This document shows positions 42,962 through 52,206 of a stretch of 64,000 nt of DNA, piece after piece. The stretch comes from Eubacteriales bacterium (lineage in GTDB: Bacteria; Bacillota; Clostridia; Lachnospirales; Lachnospiraceae). The notes under the pieces were generated by a model. The model was given only the letters and a program-made list of their open reading frames with translations. It ran no database searches and was not told the origin of the DNA. The translations under genes were made by a program, and so were the position numbers. The stretch's first letter is position 1. Every line of letters begins with the position of its first letter. The stretch lies in the NCBI GenBank assembly GCA_030536755.1, contig JAUNPJ010000003.1:25949-89948 (forward strand). The letters are read 5' to 3'.

Positions 42962-43021
42962 TGAAAATAATTTACAAAAATAAAATAGGTACTTGAAAAT
43001 AATTTTCAGATATGATATGAT
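42962..43021 (+). promoter_or_regulatory. Promoter and tandem operators of the catabolic operon
   Basis: TTGAAA (42993-42998) and TATGAT (43016-43021) are 17 bp apart. The palindrome TGAAAATAATTTTCA (42994-43008) covers the -35 box, and a near copy, TGAAAATAATTTACA (42962-42976), lies exactly 32 bp upstream, about three helical turns. A weaker version is at 42880-42894. The whole 42820-43010 stretch is very A/T-rich with many GAAAA blocks. This suggests cooperative RpiR binding. Confidence 0.7.
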
Positions 43022-43051
43022 TCAATCAAGTTAAGAAAAGGAGTGAAAGTG

Positions 43052-44089
43052 ATGAGAGCAGTTGTTTTAAATGGACCAAATGATTTCGCACCAACAGATA
43101 TTCCAAAGCCTGTTATCGGAGACAATGATATGCTTTTGGAAATGAAAAAAGCAGCCATCTGCGGAACGGATATGAGAATCCTGGCAGGAACCAAAACGAA
43201 GGGTGTTCGTTATCCATCCGTAATCGGTCATGAGATGTGTGGTGTGATCGCAGAAGTAGGAAAAAATGTTACCGGTTTTCAGGTAGGAGACAAGGTATCG
43301 ATTGCAAACGTAATTCCATGCGGTTCCTGTCCGGCATGTCTGGCAGGCAGAGAAAATGCATGCATGAACCGTAAAGCGATTGGATATGAGTTCGACGGCG
43401 GTTTTGAGGAATATGTACTGATTCCTGAGATTGCAATCAAAAGCGGCAATGTCATCAAACTTCCAGAAGACGTTTCCTTTACCGCAGGTGCTTTGATTGA
43501 GCCTTTATCCTGCTGTATCCGCGGACTGAAAAACGCAGGCACAGGATTTAACGACACGGTACTGATTGTAGGAGCCGGTCCAATCGGACTGATGCACATG
43601 CAGCTTTCCAAAATTGCAGGAGCAAAACAGGTAATCGTCAGTGAACCAAATGAAATGAGACGTGAAGTTGCATTAGAGCTTGGCGCTGACCGCGTGGTAG
43701 ATCCTACAAAAGAAGATCTTGAGCAGATCATCAAAGATGCAACAAACGGAATGGGAGCAGATGTCATCGTGATGGCAATCGGCGTTCCGGCGCTTGTAAA
43801 TTCTACCTTAAAGCTGTGTAAGAAGGGCGGAACCGTCAATCTGTTCGCCGGCTTTGCAGGAACTGGAGAGTGCCAGATCGAAGTAAACACCATTCACTAC
43901 AATGAGATCAATGTAAACGGAAGCACCGCTTACAAGAGAGCAGATTATCTGGAAGCTGCGGATATGGTAATCACCAAGAAAATCAATCTTGATAAAATCG
44001 CAACACATACATTTAAGATTGATGAATTCCAGGATGCATATGAGATGTGCAAGAGCGGCCAGGGCTTAAAGGTCATGATCGAGCCGTAA
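43052..44089 (+). CDS. Zinc-dependent alcohol/polyol dehydrogenase (MDR family)
   Basis: This 345-residue medium-chain dehydrogenase has the catalytic-zinc motif GHEMCGVIAEVG, the structural-zinc cysteines in CGSCPACLAGRENAC, and the NAD-binding GAGPIGLMHMQ. It resembles sorbitol/threonine dehydrogenases, oxidising a secondary hydroxyl to a ketone. ATG 43052 is preferred: AGGAG lies eight bases upstream. It is the first gene of the RpiR-controlled operon, so it probably makes the ketose or keto acid used by the kinase and aldolase downstream. Confidence 0.9.
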   Translation: MRAVVLNGPNDFAPTDIPKPVIGDNDMLLEMKKAAICGTDMRILAGTKTKGVRYPSVIGHEMCGVIAEVGKNVTGFQVGDKVSIANVIPCGSCPACLAGRENACMNRKAIGYEFDGGFEEYVLIPEIAIKSGNVIKLPEDVSFTAGALIEPLSCCIRGLKNAGTGFNDTVLIVGAGPIGLMHMQLSKIAGAKQVIVSEPNEMRREVALELGADRVVDPTKEDLEQIIKDATNGMGADVIVMAIGVPALVNSTLKLCKKGGTVNLFAGFAGTGECQIEVNTIHYNEINVNGSTAYKRADYLEAADMVITKKINLDKIATHTFKIDEFQDAYEMCKSGQGLKVMIEP

Positions 44090-44152
44090 AGAGAAACAGA
44101 CAAAAAGCAAAGGTTTATGAAAAAAATATATTTATAAAAGGAGAATACAACT

Positions 44153-44995
44153 ATGGCAATGTTAGGTAAAGAAGTAAGAATGAGCAGACTGGTAAACCCA
44201 AAGAGCAATAAAATGATGGCAATCACTGTTGACCATGCGATTTCCAGAGGAATTGCACCAATGACAGGACTGCATCACATTCAGGATACCATTGACAAAA
44301 TCATCCTTGGAAGACCGGATGCGTTAACTTTAACAAAAGGAATTGCAGAGCACTGCATGTATAAAAATGCCGGCAAAGTTTCCATGCTGATGAAAATCTC
44401 CAGCTACTCTCCGGTTTCCCCGACTAATGATAATGTTTTCGGAACTGTAGACGAAGCAATTCGCATGGGCGCAGATGCTGTTTCCATGGGAGCTATGACA
44501 CTTGGTGATTTCCAGGGCGAGCAGTTTGAAGCAATCGGAAGAATTTCTGAAGAGTGTATGAGAAAAGGAATGCCTCTGATCGGTCATATTTATCCAAAGG
44601 GTGAGAGCGTTCCGGTTGAAGGAAGAACAGCATGGGAAAACATTGCTTACTCTGTAAGAAGTGCATGCGAGCTTGGAATGGACATTGTAAAAACTACATA
44701 CACAGGTGACCCGGACAGCATGGCAAAAGTAGTATCCTGCGTACCTTCTTCTTTCCGTATCGTAATCCAGGGCGGAGATGCATGCAAGACTCTTGATGAC
44801 TATCTGAATATGACAAGAGACGCTATGGACTGCGGCGTAGGCGGTGTAACAATGGGAAGATTCGTATGGGATTACAAAGATGTAACAGCTCTGGTAATCG
44901 CTCTTCGTTACATCATCCATGAGGGATACAGCGTAAAAGAAGCAAAAGAACTTCTGGCTCAGCTGGAGAACGATAAGAACTACGACGAGTTCTAA
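44153..44995 (+). CDS. DhnA/LsrF-type class I aldolase
   Basis: This 280-residue TIM-barrel protein is of the DeoC/FbaB group. MMAITVDHAIS near residue 20 and the DIVKTTYTGDP strand (Schiff-base lysine near 181) match class I fructose-bisphosphate aldolase DhnA and also LsrF, the thiolase of autoinducer-2 breakdown; VIQGGDACKT and GGVTMGRFVW form the phosphate-binding end. AAAAGGAG precedes the ATG. It lies between the dehydrogenase and FGGY kinase genes, so it likely cleaves the phosphorylated product of the kinase. The exact substrate is open. Confidence 0.85.
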   Translation: MAMLGKEVRMSRLVNPKSNKMMAITVDHAISRGIAPMTGLHHIQDTIDKIILGRPDALTLTKGIAEHCMYKNAGKVSMLMKISSYSPVSPTNDNVFGTVDEAIRMGADAVSMGAMTLGDFQGEQFEAIGRISEECMRKGMPLIGHIYPKGESVPVEGRTAWENIAYSVRSACELGMDIVKTTYTGDPDSMAKVVSCVPSSFRIVIQGGDACKTLDDYLNMTRDAMDCGVGGVTMGRFVWDYKDVTALVIALRYIIHEGYSVKEAKELLAQLENDKNYDEF

Positions 44996-45024
44996 AATAA
45001 TAACAAAAGAAACAGGTGTCTGAT

Positions 45025-46563
45025 ATGGGAAATAAATATTTGTTGGGCGTTGATGTTGGAACGACCAGTATTAAAGTGGCTATTATAAATGAAGATGCAC
45101 AGGTGCTTGGAATGAGCAGCAGCTCCTATAAATTAATTACGCCTAATCAGGATTATGCTCAGATTGACACAGAAAGTATGTGGAATGCATATTTGAAGTG
45201 CATCCGTCTTCTGCAGGAAGGAAAGGGGATTGATTTATCCAGAATTGCAGGTATCAGTATTTCCAGTCTCTGCCCGGGGTTAGCAGCTCTGGGAGAGAAT
45301 GGTGAGGTTCTGGTAGATCCGATCATTTATTCTGACAGAAGAAGCACGGAAGAAGCTGAAATGATAAGAGAAGCAGTCGGTGTGGATAAACTGTTTGAGA
45401 TTACTGCAAATACTGCTATGGCAGGTGCTATGTCAGGAACTTCTATGTTGTGGATTAAGAGAAATCTGCCGGAAATGTATGAGAAGACAAAATACTTTGG
45501 TCATGTCAATACATTGATGGCTCATAGAATGTCGGGCGAATTCGCAATCGATTATTCAAATGCCTCTTACACAAATCTCTTTGAAACGACAGGCGGTTAT
45601 CGCTGGTCTGAATTCCTGTGTGAGAAGACAGGAATTGACATAGAGAAATTGCCGCCTCTCCATGCTTCTACAGACGTGGTTGGCGGATTGATTAACAGGG
45701 AACTGATTGACATGGGAATACCGGAAGGCACTCCGATCATCATTGGAGGAGGCGATACAGCCTGTGCAACGCTGGCTGCCGGAGTAACAAAAGCCGGTGA
45801 TGTATGCGAGTCGGTAGGTACAACAAACGTTCTGACAATCTGCGTGGATCAACCGAAGTTTGACAGAGGATTTATTAACCGCTGTCATGTGGTTGAGGGA
45901 ACCTGGATCTACCAGGGAGCATTGTCCCATACAGGCGCCTCTTATCAGTGGTTTCGCGATAATTTCTGTCAGGATCTGGTGGAAAAAGCAGCAGGAAGTT
46001 CGAAAAATGCGTTCCATTTGATGAATGAAGAAGCAGAACAGGCAAATCCGGGAAGTGATGGAGTTGTATTTCTTCCATATATGCTCGGAGAGAGAAGCCC
46101 GATTTGGGATCCTTATGCAAGAGGTGTGTTCTTCGGAGTTTCGCTGCAGACAACACGCAAAGAGATGAACCGTGCCATTATGGAGGGATGTGGATACGGA
46201 CTTCGTCAGTTGTCAGAGATCGCAGAGCGTGTGACAGGAAAAGAAATCAAGGCATTTACTTCAATTGGCGGAGGGGCCAAGAGTGAGACATGGGCACAGA
46301 TTAAAGCTGACATTACAGGAAAAGATATTATGATTCTGGATATGAATGATATGGCACCGATTGGTGCGGCTTTGCTGGCTGGTGTTGGTTGTGGGGTATT
46401 TAAGGATGTGTATGAAGCTTCGGATAAAGTAGAGAAGAAGATATACAAGACAGTAACAAGCAGCCGCGATCACGATGAAGTATATAACAAAAGATTCCAG
46501 GTATATACACAATTATACCCACAGATCAAAGATCTGTATAAAATAGGAAGTAATTTACATTAA
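45025..46563 (+). CDS. FGGY family carbohydrate kinase
   Basis: This 512-residue kinase is of the xylulokinase/gluconokinase type. N-terminal ATP-binding motif LLGVDVGTTSIKVAI, a central IIGGGDTACATLAAG, and the C-terminal FGGY-type signature region AFTSIGGGAKSETWAQIKADITG are intact. It phosphorylates a ketose, sugar acid or similar (LsrK, the autoinducer-2 kinase, is in the same family). ATG 45025 follows CAGGTG; a GTG at 45016 is possible. It is the third gene of the operon, directly before the TRAP transporter genes. Confidence 0.92.
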   Translation: MGNKYLLGVDVGTTSIKVAIINEDAQVLGMSSSSYKLITPNQDYAQIDTESMWNAYLKCIRLLQEGKGIDLSRIAGISISSLCPGLAALGENGEVLVDPIIYSDRRSTEEAEMIREAVGVDKLFEITANTAMAGAMSGTSMLWIKRNLPEMYEKTKYFGHVNTLMAHRMSGEFAIDYSNASYTNLFETTGGYRWSEFLCEKTGIDIEKLPPLHASTDVVGGLINRELIDMGIPEGTPIIIGGGDTACATLAAGVTKAGDVCESVGTTNVLTICVDQPKFDRGFINRCHVVEGTWIYQGALSHTGASYQWFRDNFCQDLVEKAAGSSKNAFHLMNEEAEQANPGSDGVVFLPYMLGERSPIWDPYARGVFFGVSLQTTRKEMNRAIMEGCGYGLRQLSEIAERVTGKEIKAFTSIGGGAKSETWAQIKADITGKDIMILDMNDMAPIGAALLAGVGCGVFKDVYEASDKVEKKIYKTVTSSRDHDEVYNKRFQVYTQLYPQIKDLYKIGSNLH

Positions 46564-46586
46564 GGAAAGAAAGAGGGAAGGCATTT

Positions 46587-47648
46587 ATGAAGAAAAAAAT
46601 CTTAGCTGCAGTTTTGGCAGCAGCAATGGTGTGTACAAGTTTCGTTGGATGTGGCGGCGGAAGCTCCAGCAGTTCTGGATCAGACAGCGCAAAGACGGAA
46701 GAAAAAGCTTCTGGTGAAGTGAAAAAGATTACAATTGCAGTTCCGGACCCGGATGCATCTTACATTTATCAGGCAGCAACAGAATTTGCAAAACGTGCAG
46801 AAGAATATTCTGACGGAACACTGGAATTTACTGTTTCCGGTAATGGTTCTCTGTACGGCGGAGATACTGCAGCAGGTATCAAACAGCTTTCTGCCGGTTC
46901 TTTGCAGATGCTGATTCTTGCAAGCAGTGTATACGCAAGTTTTGAACCTGGATATAATGTCATTTCTGTTCCGTATATGTTTGATGATCAGCAGCAGCTT
47001 CTGGATTACTTAAACAGTGATACAGGTAAAGAATTGATGAATCGTGTATCCGATATGGGTATTACAACTGTTGGAAGCTGGACAAGATCTTTCCGTAAAG
47101 TAACAAACTCTAAAAATCCTGTAAATACACCGGCAGACTTGAAGGGTATGGTACTTCGTGTTCCGAACAATGCTCTTTATGTAGAATTCTTTGGTGCATG
47201 TGGTGCAGTTACAACACCAATGAACTTCAGTGAGGTTTACAATGCTCTGCAGCTGAACACACTGGATGGACAGGAAAACCCAGTAGACGTTCCATATTCA
47301 AACAAATTCTATGAAGTACAGAAATACATTTCCGGAACAAACCATATGGCAGACGCATGGCTGGTTGGTATCAACAGCAAACTGTTTGATGGTCTGACAG
47401 ACGTTCAGAAAGATGCAATCACAAAAGCTGGTGAAGAAGTACAGCAGTGGAATGTAGAATTCATGGAAAAAGAGGATGAAACAGCACTTCAGACTCTGCT
47501 TGACAATGGAATGGAATACAATGACATTACGGAAGAGGGACGTGAAGAGTTCATCAAAGTATCTCAGTCTTGCTATGACAAATTCAAAGAGTTGATCCAG
47601 GATGATGAACTGTTTGATGCTACCGCAGAATTCTGTGGAAAAAATTAG
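46587..47648 (+). CDS. TRAP transporter solute-binding lipoprotein (DctP family)
   Basis: This 353-residue exported lipoprotein has a signal peptide with lipobox TSFVGC (lipid Cys near 22), then a serine-rich linker. The mature part is DctP-like: the carboxylate-binding Arg lies in the LKGMVLRVPNNALYVEFFGACGA segment near 190, and NALQLNTLDGQENPVDV follows. DctP proteins capture organic acids, sugar acids or similar ligands for sodium-driven TRAP uptake. The two membrane subunit genes follow. AGAGGGAAGG precedes the ATG. Confidence 0.93.
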   Translation: MKKKILAAVLAAAMVCTSFVGCGGGSSSSSGSDSAKTEEKASGEVKKITIAVPDPDASYIYQAATEFAKRAEEYSDGTLEFTVSGNGSLYGGDTAAGIKQLSAGSLQMLILASSVYASFEPGYNVISVPYMFDDQQQLLDYLNSDTGKELMNRVSDMGITTVGSWTRSFRKVTNSKNPVNTPADLKGMVLRVPNNALYVEFFGACGAVTTPMNFSEVYNALQLNTLDGQENPVDVPYSNKFYEVQKYISGTNHMADAWLVGINSKLFDGLTDVQKDAITKAGEEVQQWNVEFMEKEDETALQTLLDNGMEYNDITEEGREEFIKVSQSCYDKFKELIQDDELFDATAEFCGKN

Positions 47649-47703
47649 TAATTTTTAAGAGGGGGAATACCCCCTCTGTATAAAAATAAGAGGAGGTATT
47701 CCT

Positions 47704-48237
47704 ATGGAACGAAAAAAGACGTCTCTGTCCAAATTTTTTGATATTGTAAATGGACTTGAGAATATTGTTCTGGCAATCATGGTTGTGGGAATGATTGTTA
47801 CGATTTTGATACAGATTATAGGCCGTATTACTGGAAAACCGGCAGCGTGGACAGAAGAAACGAGCCGTTACCTGTTTTTGTGGATGATGTTCGTTGCTCT
47901 GGCAGCCGGCTTTAATCAGGCTGAGTCATCCAGAGTAACGCTTCTGGTAGCCAAAGGACCAAAATGGCTGAGACAATTCAGTGAAATTCTGTATGCAGTG
48001 ATCGTTGTTGCATTTTTTGGATTTATGATCGTATATGGGGCACAGGTGGTACAGCAGCAGATCATGATGAACGAGGTTGGTACGGCACTTCCGATTCCGA
48101 TGTCAATCATTGGTATCTGCCAGCCGGTTGCAGGTGTTCTCGGTATCATTGGTGTTCTTCAGAGTTTTCTGGAATATCATGGAAATATTGTAGTTGAAGG
48201 AAAAACAAAAAAAGATAAGAAAGTGAAAGAGGGGTGA
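47704..48237 (+). CDS. TRAP transporter small permease subunit (DctQ family)
   Basis: This 177-residue protein has four hydrophobic segments and the DctQ signature region WTEETSRYLFLWMMFVALAA near 50-70. AGGAGGTATTCCT precedes the ATG. It partners the large permease, which begins six bases after its stop. Confidence 0.92.
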   Translation: MERKKTSLSKFFDIVNGLENIVLAIMVVGMIVTILIQIIGRITGKPAAWTEETSRYLFLWMMFVALAAGFNQAESSRVTLLVAKGPKWLRQFSEILYAVIVVAFFGFMIVYGAQVVQQQIMMNEVGTALPIPMSIIGICQPVAGVLGIIGVLQSFLEYHGNIVVEGKTKKDKKVKEG

Positions 48238-48243
48238 TAGAAG

Positions 48244-49530
48244 ATGGGCATGAGTATTACATTATTGGTGATTTTCCTTGTTTTAATGTTCTTAGGAGTA
48301 CCCATCGCAGTATCTCTTGGAGCTGCCTCTGTTATTTGTATTGTAACCATGTCTGATCTGCCTCTTTCTATGGCTGCACAGTCCATGTTTACATCTATGA
48401 ACAGCTTTATCATGGTAGCGGTACCTTTGTTCATCCTTTGCGGATCACTGATGGATGAAGGCGGAGTTGCTGATAAGATTTATGATCTGGCAGAATCCAT
48501 GGTAGGATGGATTTTCGGTGGACTTGGTCATGTATCCGTTGTAGTAAATATGCTCTTTGCCGGTATGTCCGGTTCTTCCGTAGCAGCGATTGCTTCTATT
48601 GGTAAGATGAGTATTAATGCACTTGAGAAAAAAGGTTACCCGAAGGACTATGCGACAGCCATCAACCTTTCCGGTTCTATGCTGGCATCGGTTATTCCCC
48701 CAAGTATTTTGATGATCAATGCAGCAGCTACTGCGAACGTGTCTATCGGACAGGCCTTGTTGGCAGGTTTGATTCCAGGTATTATTATCGGTCTGGTATT
48801 TATGATCTATAATTATCTGTACTGCAAAAAACATGGAATCGGTGACCGTACTCCATTCAATGGAAAGAATCTTGGAAAAGCGTTTGTCAGCGCAATTCCT
48901 GCTCTGTTAACACCAGTTATCCTTCTTGGCGGTGTTTATACAGGTTTCTACACTCCTACGGAAGGTGCGGCAATTGCCGTTGTATATACAATCCTGGTAT
49001 CTATCTATATTTACAAAAATCTGAAATGGAGCGACATTCCAAGAATTATCTGCAAAAATGCCCGTTCCACAGGAACGATCTTATTCGTAGCAATCGCAGC
49101 AAAACCGGCTTCTCTGATTTTTGAATTGGATGGACTCCCAAGTGCTGTAGCAAATATGATCACAGGAATTTCCGATAATCGTATCGTCATCATGTTTGTA
49201 CTGTATGCATTCCTGATCTGCGTTGGTATGTTCATGGACGCGACAGCGGCCATCTTCATCCTTGTACCAATCCTTCTTCCTGCTGTACAGGCTGTAGGTG
49301 TGTCACCATTGTTCTTCGTAGTATTCCTGGTCATCACATTATCTTTTGGACTCATCACTCCTCCGGTAGGTGTATGTTTGTATGCGGCGCAAAACGTAAC
49401 GGGGCTCGAATTGGAAAAAATTATCAAAGCATCCGTGCCATGGATTTTGTTGATCGCAATTGCCCTTTGCATCTTCATTATCTTCCCTGGAATCATTACA
49501 GCTCCGGTCGGATTGATATTTGGAACATGA
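48244..49530 (+). CDS. TRAP transporter large permease subunit (DctM family)
   Basis: This 428-residue membrane protein has about twelve hydrophobic segments and DctM motifs: FLGVPIAVSLGAAS near the start, MFAGMSGSSVAAIASIG near 110, MLASVIPPSILMI near 143, and TPVILLGGVYTGFYTPTEGAA near 220. It couples sodium flow to import of the ligand delivered by the binding protein. It is followed 26 bp later by the second hydroxyacid dehydrogenase gene, which suggests that the ligand or its product is a 2-hydroxy or 2-oxo acid. Confidence 0.94.
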   Translation: MGMSITLLVIFLVLMFLGVPIAVSLGAASVICIVTMSDLPLSMAAQSMFTSMNSFIMVAVPLFILCGSLMDEGGVADKIYDLAESMVGWIFGGLGHVSVVVNMLFAGMSGSSVAAIASIGKMSINALEKKGYPKDYATAINLSGSMLASVIPPSILMINAAATANVSIGQALLAGLIPGIIIGLVFMIYNYLYCKKHGIGDRTPFNGKNLGKAFVSAIPALLTPVILLGGVYTGFYTPTEGAAIAVVYTILVSIYIYKNLKWSDIPRIICKNARSTGTILFVAIAAKPASLIFELDGLPSAVANMITGISDNRIVIMFVLYAFLICVGMFMDATAAIFILVPILLPAVQAVGVSPLFFVVFLVITLSFGLITPPVGVCLYAAQNVTGLELEKIIKASVPWILLIAIALCIFIIFPGIITAPVGLIFGT

Positions 49531-49556
49531 TTTAAGTAAAATTGGAGGTAATCAGA

Positions 49557-50522
49557 ATGAAAATCGTTATTTTGGATGGATATACAGAAAATCCCGGCGA
49601 TTTGAGCTGGGGAGAACTGGAAAAACTGGGCGAAGTGACCGTTTATGACAGAACTTCTTATGTAGACGCCCCAATCATTGCTGAGAGAATCGGCGATGCG
49701 GAAATCGTTGTAATGAACAAAACACCGATTTCCAAAGACACACTTGATAAATGCCCGAACATCAAGCTGATCGCAGTTCTGGCTACAGGATATAATGTAG
49801 TGGATTATGAGTATGCAAAAGCAAAAGGAATCCCGGTTGTCAATGTTCCGACTTATGGAACACAGATCGTAGGTCAGTATGCAGTAGGACTTCTTATGGA
49901 AATCTGCTCTCACTACGGACATCACGATCAGACGGTAAAAGAAGGAAAATGGGAAAACAATGCAGACTGGTGTTACTGGGATTATCCAATGATTGAGCTG
50001 TATGGAAAAACCGCAGGTATCATTGGACTTGGACGAATTGGACAGGCAACTGCCAAGATTTTGAATGCATTAGATATGAAGGTACTTGCTTATGATGCAT
50101 TCCAGAGCGAAGCCGGCAAAAAACTGGCAGAGTACGTAGAGCTGGATGAACTTCTTGCAAAATCTGATGTCATTTTCCTGCATTGTCCGCTGTTCCCTTC
50201 AACAGAAGGTATTATCAATAAAGAAAATATTGAGAAAATGAAAGATGGCGTGATTATCATCAACAACAGCCGTGGTCAGCTGGTAGTAGAACAGGATCTT
50301 GCGGATGCTCTGAACAGCGGCAAAGTATATGCGGCAGGTCTTGATGTAGTTTCTACAGAACCGATCAAAGGAGATAATCCTCTGCTGAAAGCAAAGAACT
50401 GCCTGATTACTCCTCATATCTCTTGGGCAGCGCAGGCTTCTCGCCAGAGAATTATGGACATCACAGTAGATAATGTGAAAGCATTTCTGGCAGGCGAACC
50501 TGTGAATGTTGTAAATAAATAA
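49557..50522 (+). CDS. D-2-hydroxyacid dehydrogenase, copy 2
   Basis: This 321-residue paralogue of the enzyme at 15767 differs at about 42 positions by hand count, half of them in the first 75 residues; the central block from ATGYNVVDYEY to the dinucleotide loop GLGRIG is almost identical. The catalytic R239, E268 and H287 are kept. ATG 49557 follows GGAGGT; a TTG at 49542 would overlap that site. It ends the RpiR/TRAP operon, so it probably reduces or oxidises a 2-oxo/2-hydroxy acid formed there, such as hydroxypyruvate/glycerate (inference). Confidence 0.92.
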   Translation: MKIVILDGYTENPGDLSWGELEKLGEVTVYDRTSYVDAPIIAERIGDAEIVVMNKTPISKDTLDKCPNIKLIAVLATGYNVVDYEYAKAKGIPVVNVPTYGTQIVGQYAVGLLMEICSHYGHHDQTVKEGKWENNADWCYWDYPMIELYGKTAGIIGLGRIGQATAKILNALDMKVLAYDAFQSEAGKKLAEYVELDELLAKSDVIFLHCPLFPSTEGIINKENIEKMKDGVIIINNSRGQLVVEQDLADALNSGKVYAAGLDVVSTEPIKGDNPLLKAKNCLITPHISWAAQASRQRIMDITVDNVKAFLAGEPVNVVNK

Positions 50523-50553
50523 TCAACCTTTGAAGCTGTCACTGGCTTCAAGA

Positions 50554-50586
50554 GAAAACAGAGGCGTGTGACATGGCTCTGTTTTC
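50554..50586 (+). terminator. Probable terminator of the catabolic operon
   Basis: GAAAACAGAG pairs with CTCTGTTTTC around GCGTGTGACATGG. The downstream T-tract is broken (GTGTTGTTG). A second hairpin, TTGAAGC/GCTTCAA (50530-50550), lies just before it. Together they separate the operon from mtnN. Confidence 0.6.
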
Positions 50587-50682
50587 GTGTTGTTGAAAAA
50601 AATACCTTCTTTCTGGTCAAACATAACATACCATGATAAAATGGGTATATGTTTTACAATGAAATGAATGGAGGAAAAATAT

Positions 50683-51381
50683 ATGTATTGTATCGGCATT
50701 ATCGGTGCTATGGAAGTAGAAGTAGCGCAGTTAAAGGAAATGATGACAGAGGTTACCGTGACGGTAAAGGCAGGGATGGAATTCAATCAGGGCATTCTGG
50801 AAGGAAAAAAGGCAGTTGTTGTTCGTTCTGGAATCGGAAAGGTCAATGCGGCTGCATGTACACAGATTTTGATTGATGTATTCAGTGCAGATGTGATCAT
50901 CAATACGGGAATTGCGGGTTCTCTGAAAAATGAGATCAACATTGGCGACATTGTAATCTCCACAGAGGTACTTCACCACGATGTGGATGCCAGAGAATTT
51001 GGTTATCCGATTGGGGAGATTCCGCAGATGGGAAGACTGACCTTCCCGGCAGACGAGAAACTGGGAGAACTCTGCGAACAGATTTGCAGGGAAGTCAATC
51101 CTGAAATTTCTACCTTCCGCGGAAGGATCGTCAGTGGAGACCAGTTTATTGCGGATCATGAGAAGAAGCAGAGCATCATTGACAATTTCCATGGATATTG
51201 TACCGAGATGGAGGGCGCTGCGATTGGTCAGACTGCGTTTATCAATGGAGTGCCGTTTGTCATTCTGCGTGCCATTTCCGATAAGGCAGATAACAGTGCA
51301 ACGATGGATTATCCGACTTTTGAGAAGCAGGCAGTAGCTCACTGTGTCAAATTGACACGCGGATTGGTGAGAAATCTGTAA
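50683..51381 (+). CDS. mtnN: 5'-methylthioadenosine/S-adenosylhomocysteine nucleosidase
   Basis: This 232-residue nucleosidase (Pfs/MtnN) removes adenine from methylthioadenosine, S-adenosylhomocysteine and 5'-deoxyadenosine. It starts MYCIGIIGAMEVEV, with the purine-site Glu at E10 or E12, and carries VVRSGIGKVNAA, NTGIAGSL and the catalytic aspartate region AISDKADN, with EMEGAAIGQ for ribose binding. ATG 50683 follows GGAGG. It is separated by a probable terminator from the RpiR operon. It yields the S-ribosylhomocysteine precursor of autoinducer-2, but no luxS gene is in the window. Confidence 0.94.
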   Translation: MYCIGIIGAMEVEVAQLKEMMTEVTVTVKAGMEFNQGILEGKKAVVVRSGIGKVNAAACTQILIDVFSADVIINTGIAGSLKNEINIGDIVISTEVLHHDVDAREFGYPIGEIPQMGRLTFPADEKLGELCEQICREVNPEISTFRGRIVSGDQFIADHEKKQSIIDNFHGYCTEMEGAAIGQTAFINGVPFVILRAISDKADNSATMDYPTFEKQAVAHCVKLTRGLVRNL

Positions 51382-51568
51382 ATATGGCGATGAACGCGAG
51401 AATTTGACGAACGATTTCAGTTCAAAACCCGCACAGTATCTATTATAATATCTAATACCAGGATAGATTTGGACAGGTATGCATGTAAAAACTGGCCATT
51501 TTTGCGCGTATACAAAAACAGATCATCTGGATATGTTATCATAACAAGTATGTATGGAGGAGGATATT

Positions 51569-52159
51569 ATGATAGACAAATTGTTGGATATGCAAGTGTT
51601 ATTTTACTGTATGATTGCGGCAGGTATTTTTGGAGCAGTGGGAATGTTTCTCGTAAACCGTTCATACAAGAAAAAAGTCAGGTTTGCTCAGCAGATTTCC
51701 AAGATGAAAGAAAAGTGGATGAACCTGTGGAAGAGCAGAGATATACTCCTGCACCGTATGAACCGGTGGGTGTGGTATCCTTCTCTGGCTTGCATTTTCT
51801 TTTTGGGACTGGCTGTTATTTTGACAGGTGATGGTCCGGGAGATGGAATTTCGCTGAAATATCTGTATACCGGGCTTATGGTTCCCGTCAGCCTGCTTCT
51901 TTTGAGACAGGCTCTGGATATCAGTTATCGTGGTGAATTGCTGGCAGATTCGATGGCAGACTATATGGATTTTGCGCGCGATACAATGGAGGAAAAACAG
52001 GTGGAAAGCATTCCTCCGCAGGCGACAGAAGAGGTGGTCGACCATATTGCCAGGAGCATCAGGGAGTGTGCTGCTACGAAAGGACGGTTCTCTCAGATGC
52101 TTTCTCCGGAGGAGGAAGCGATCATGCGAGAGGTGATTAAGGAATTCATGGAATCATGA
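51569..52159 (+). CDS. Uncharacterised membrane protein
   Basis: This 196-residue protein has an N-terminal membrane helix (LFYCMIAAGIFGAVGMFLV, about 11-30), a basic stretch, two further hydrophobic segments near 72-92 and 103-122, and a cytoplasmic C-terminal helical domain (EEVVDHIARSIRECAATKGR). ATG 51569 follows GGAGGAGG. It has no motif I recognise. It is monocistronic, ending at a perfect terminator. A GTTATCATAAC near-palindrome at 51535-51545 could be a regulatory site. Confidence 0.7.
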   Translation: MIDKLLDMQVLFYCMIAAGIFGAVGMFLVNRSYKKKVRFAQQISKMKEKWMNLWKSRDILLHRMNRWVWYPSLACIFFLGLAVILTGDGPGDGISLKYLYTGLMVPVSLLLLRQALDISYRGELLADSMADYMDFARDTMEEKQVESIPPQATEEVVDHIARSIRECAATKGRFSQMLSPEEEAIMREVIKEFMES

Positions 52160-52206
52160 TGCCCTGAATAAATATAGAAAAGCAGGTATCGGAAATATTT
52201 GCAAAT

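Noticed and set aside
42820-43010. Very A/T-rich GAAAA-repeat stretch as a replication origin or CRISPR-like array
   Set aside because: No DnaA boxes and no regular repeat-spacer structure; the repeats fit operator-like TGAAAATAATTTTCA variants of the RpiR promoter region.
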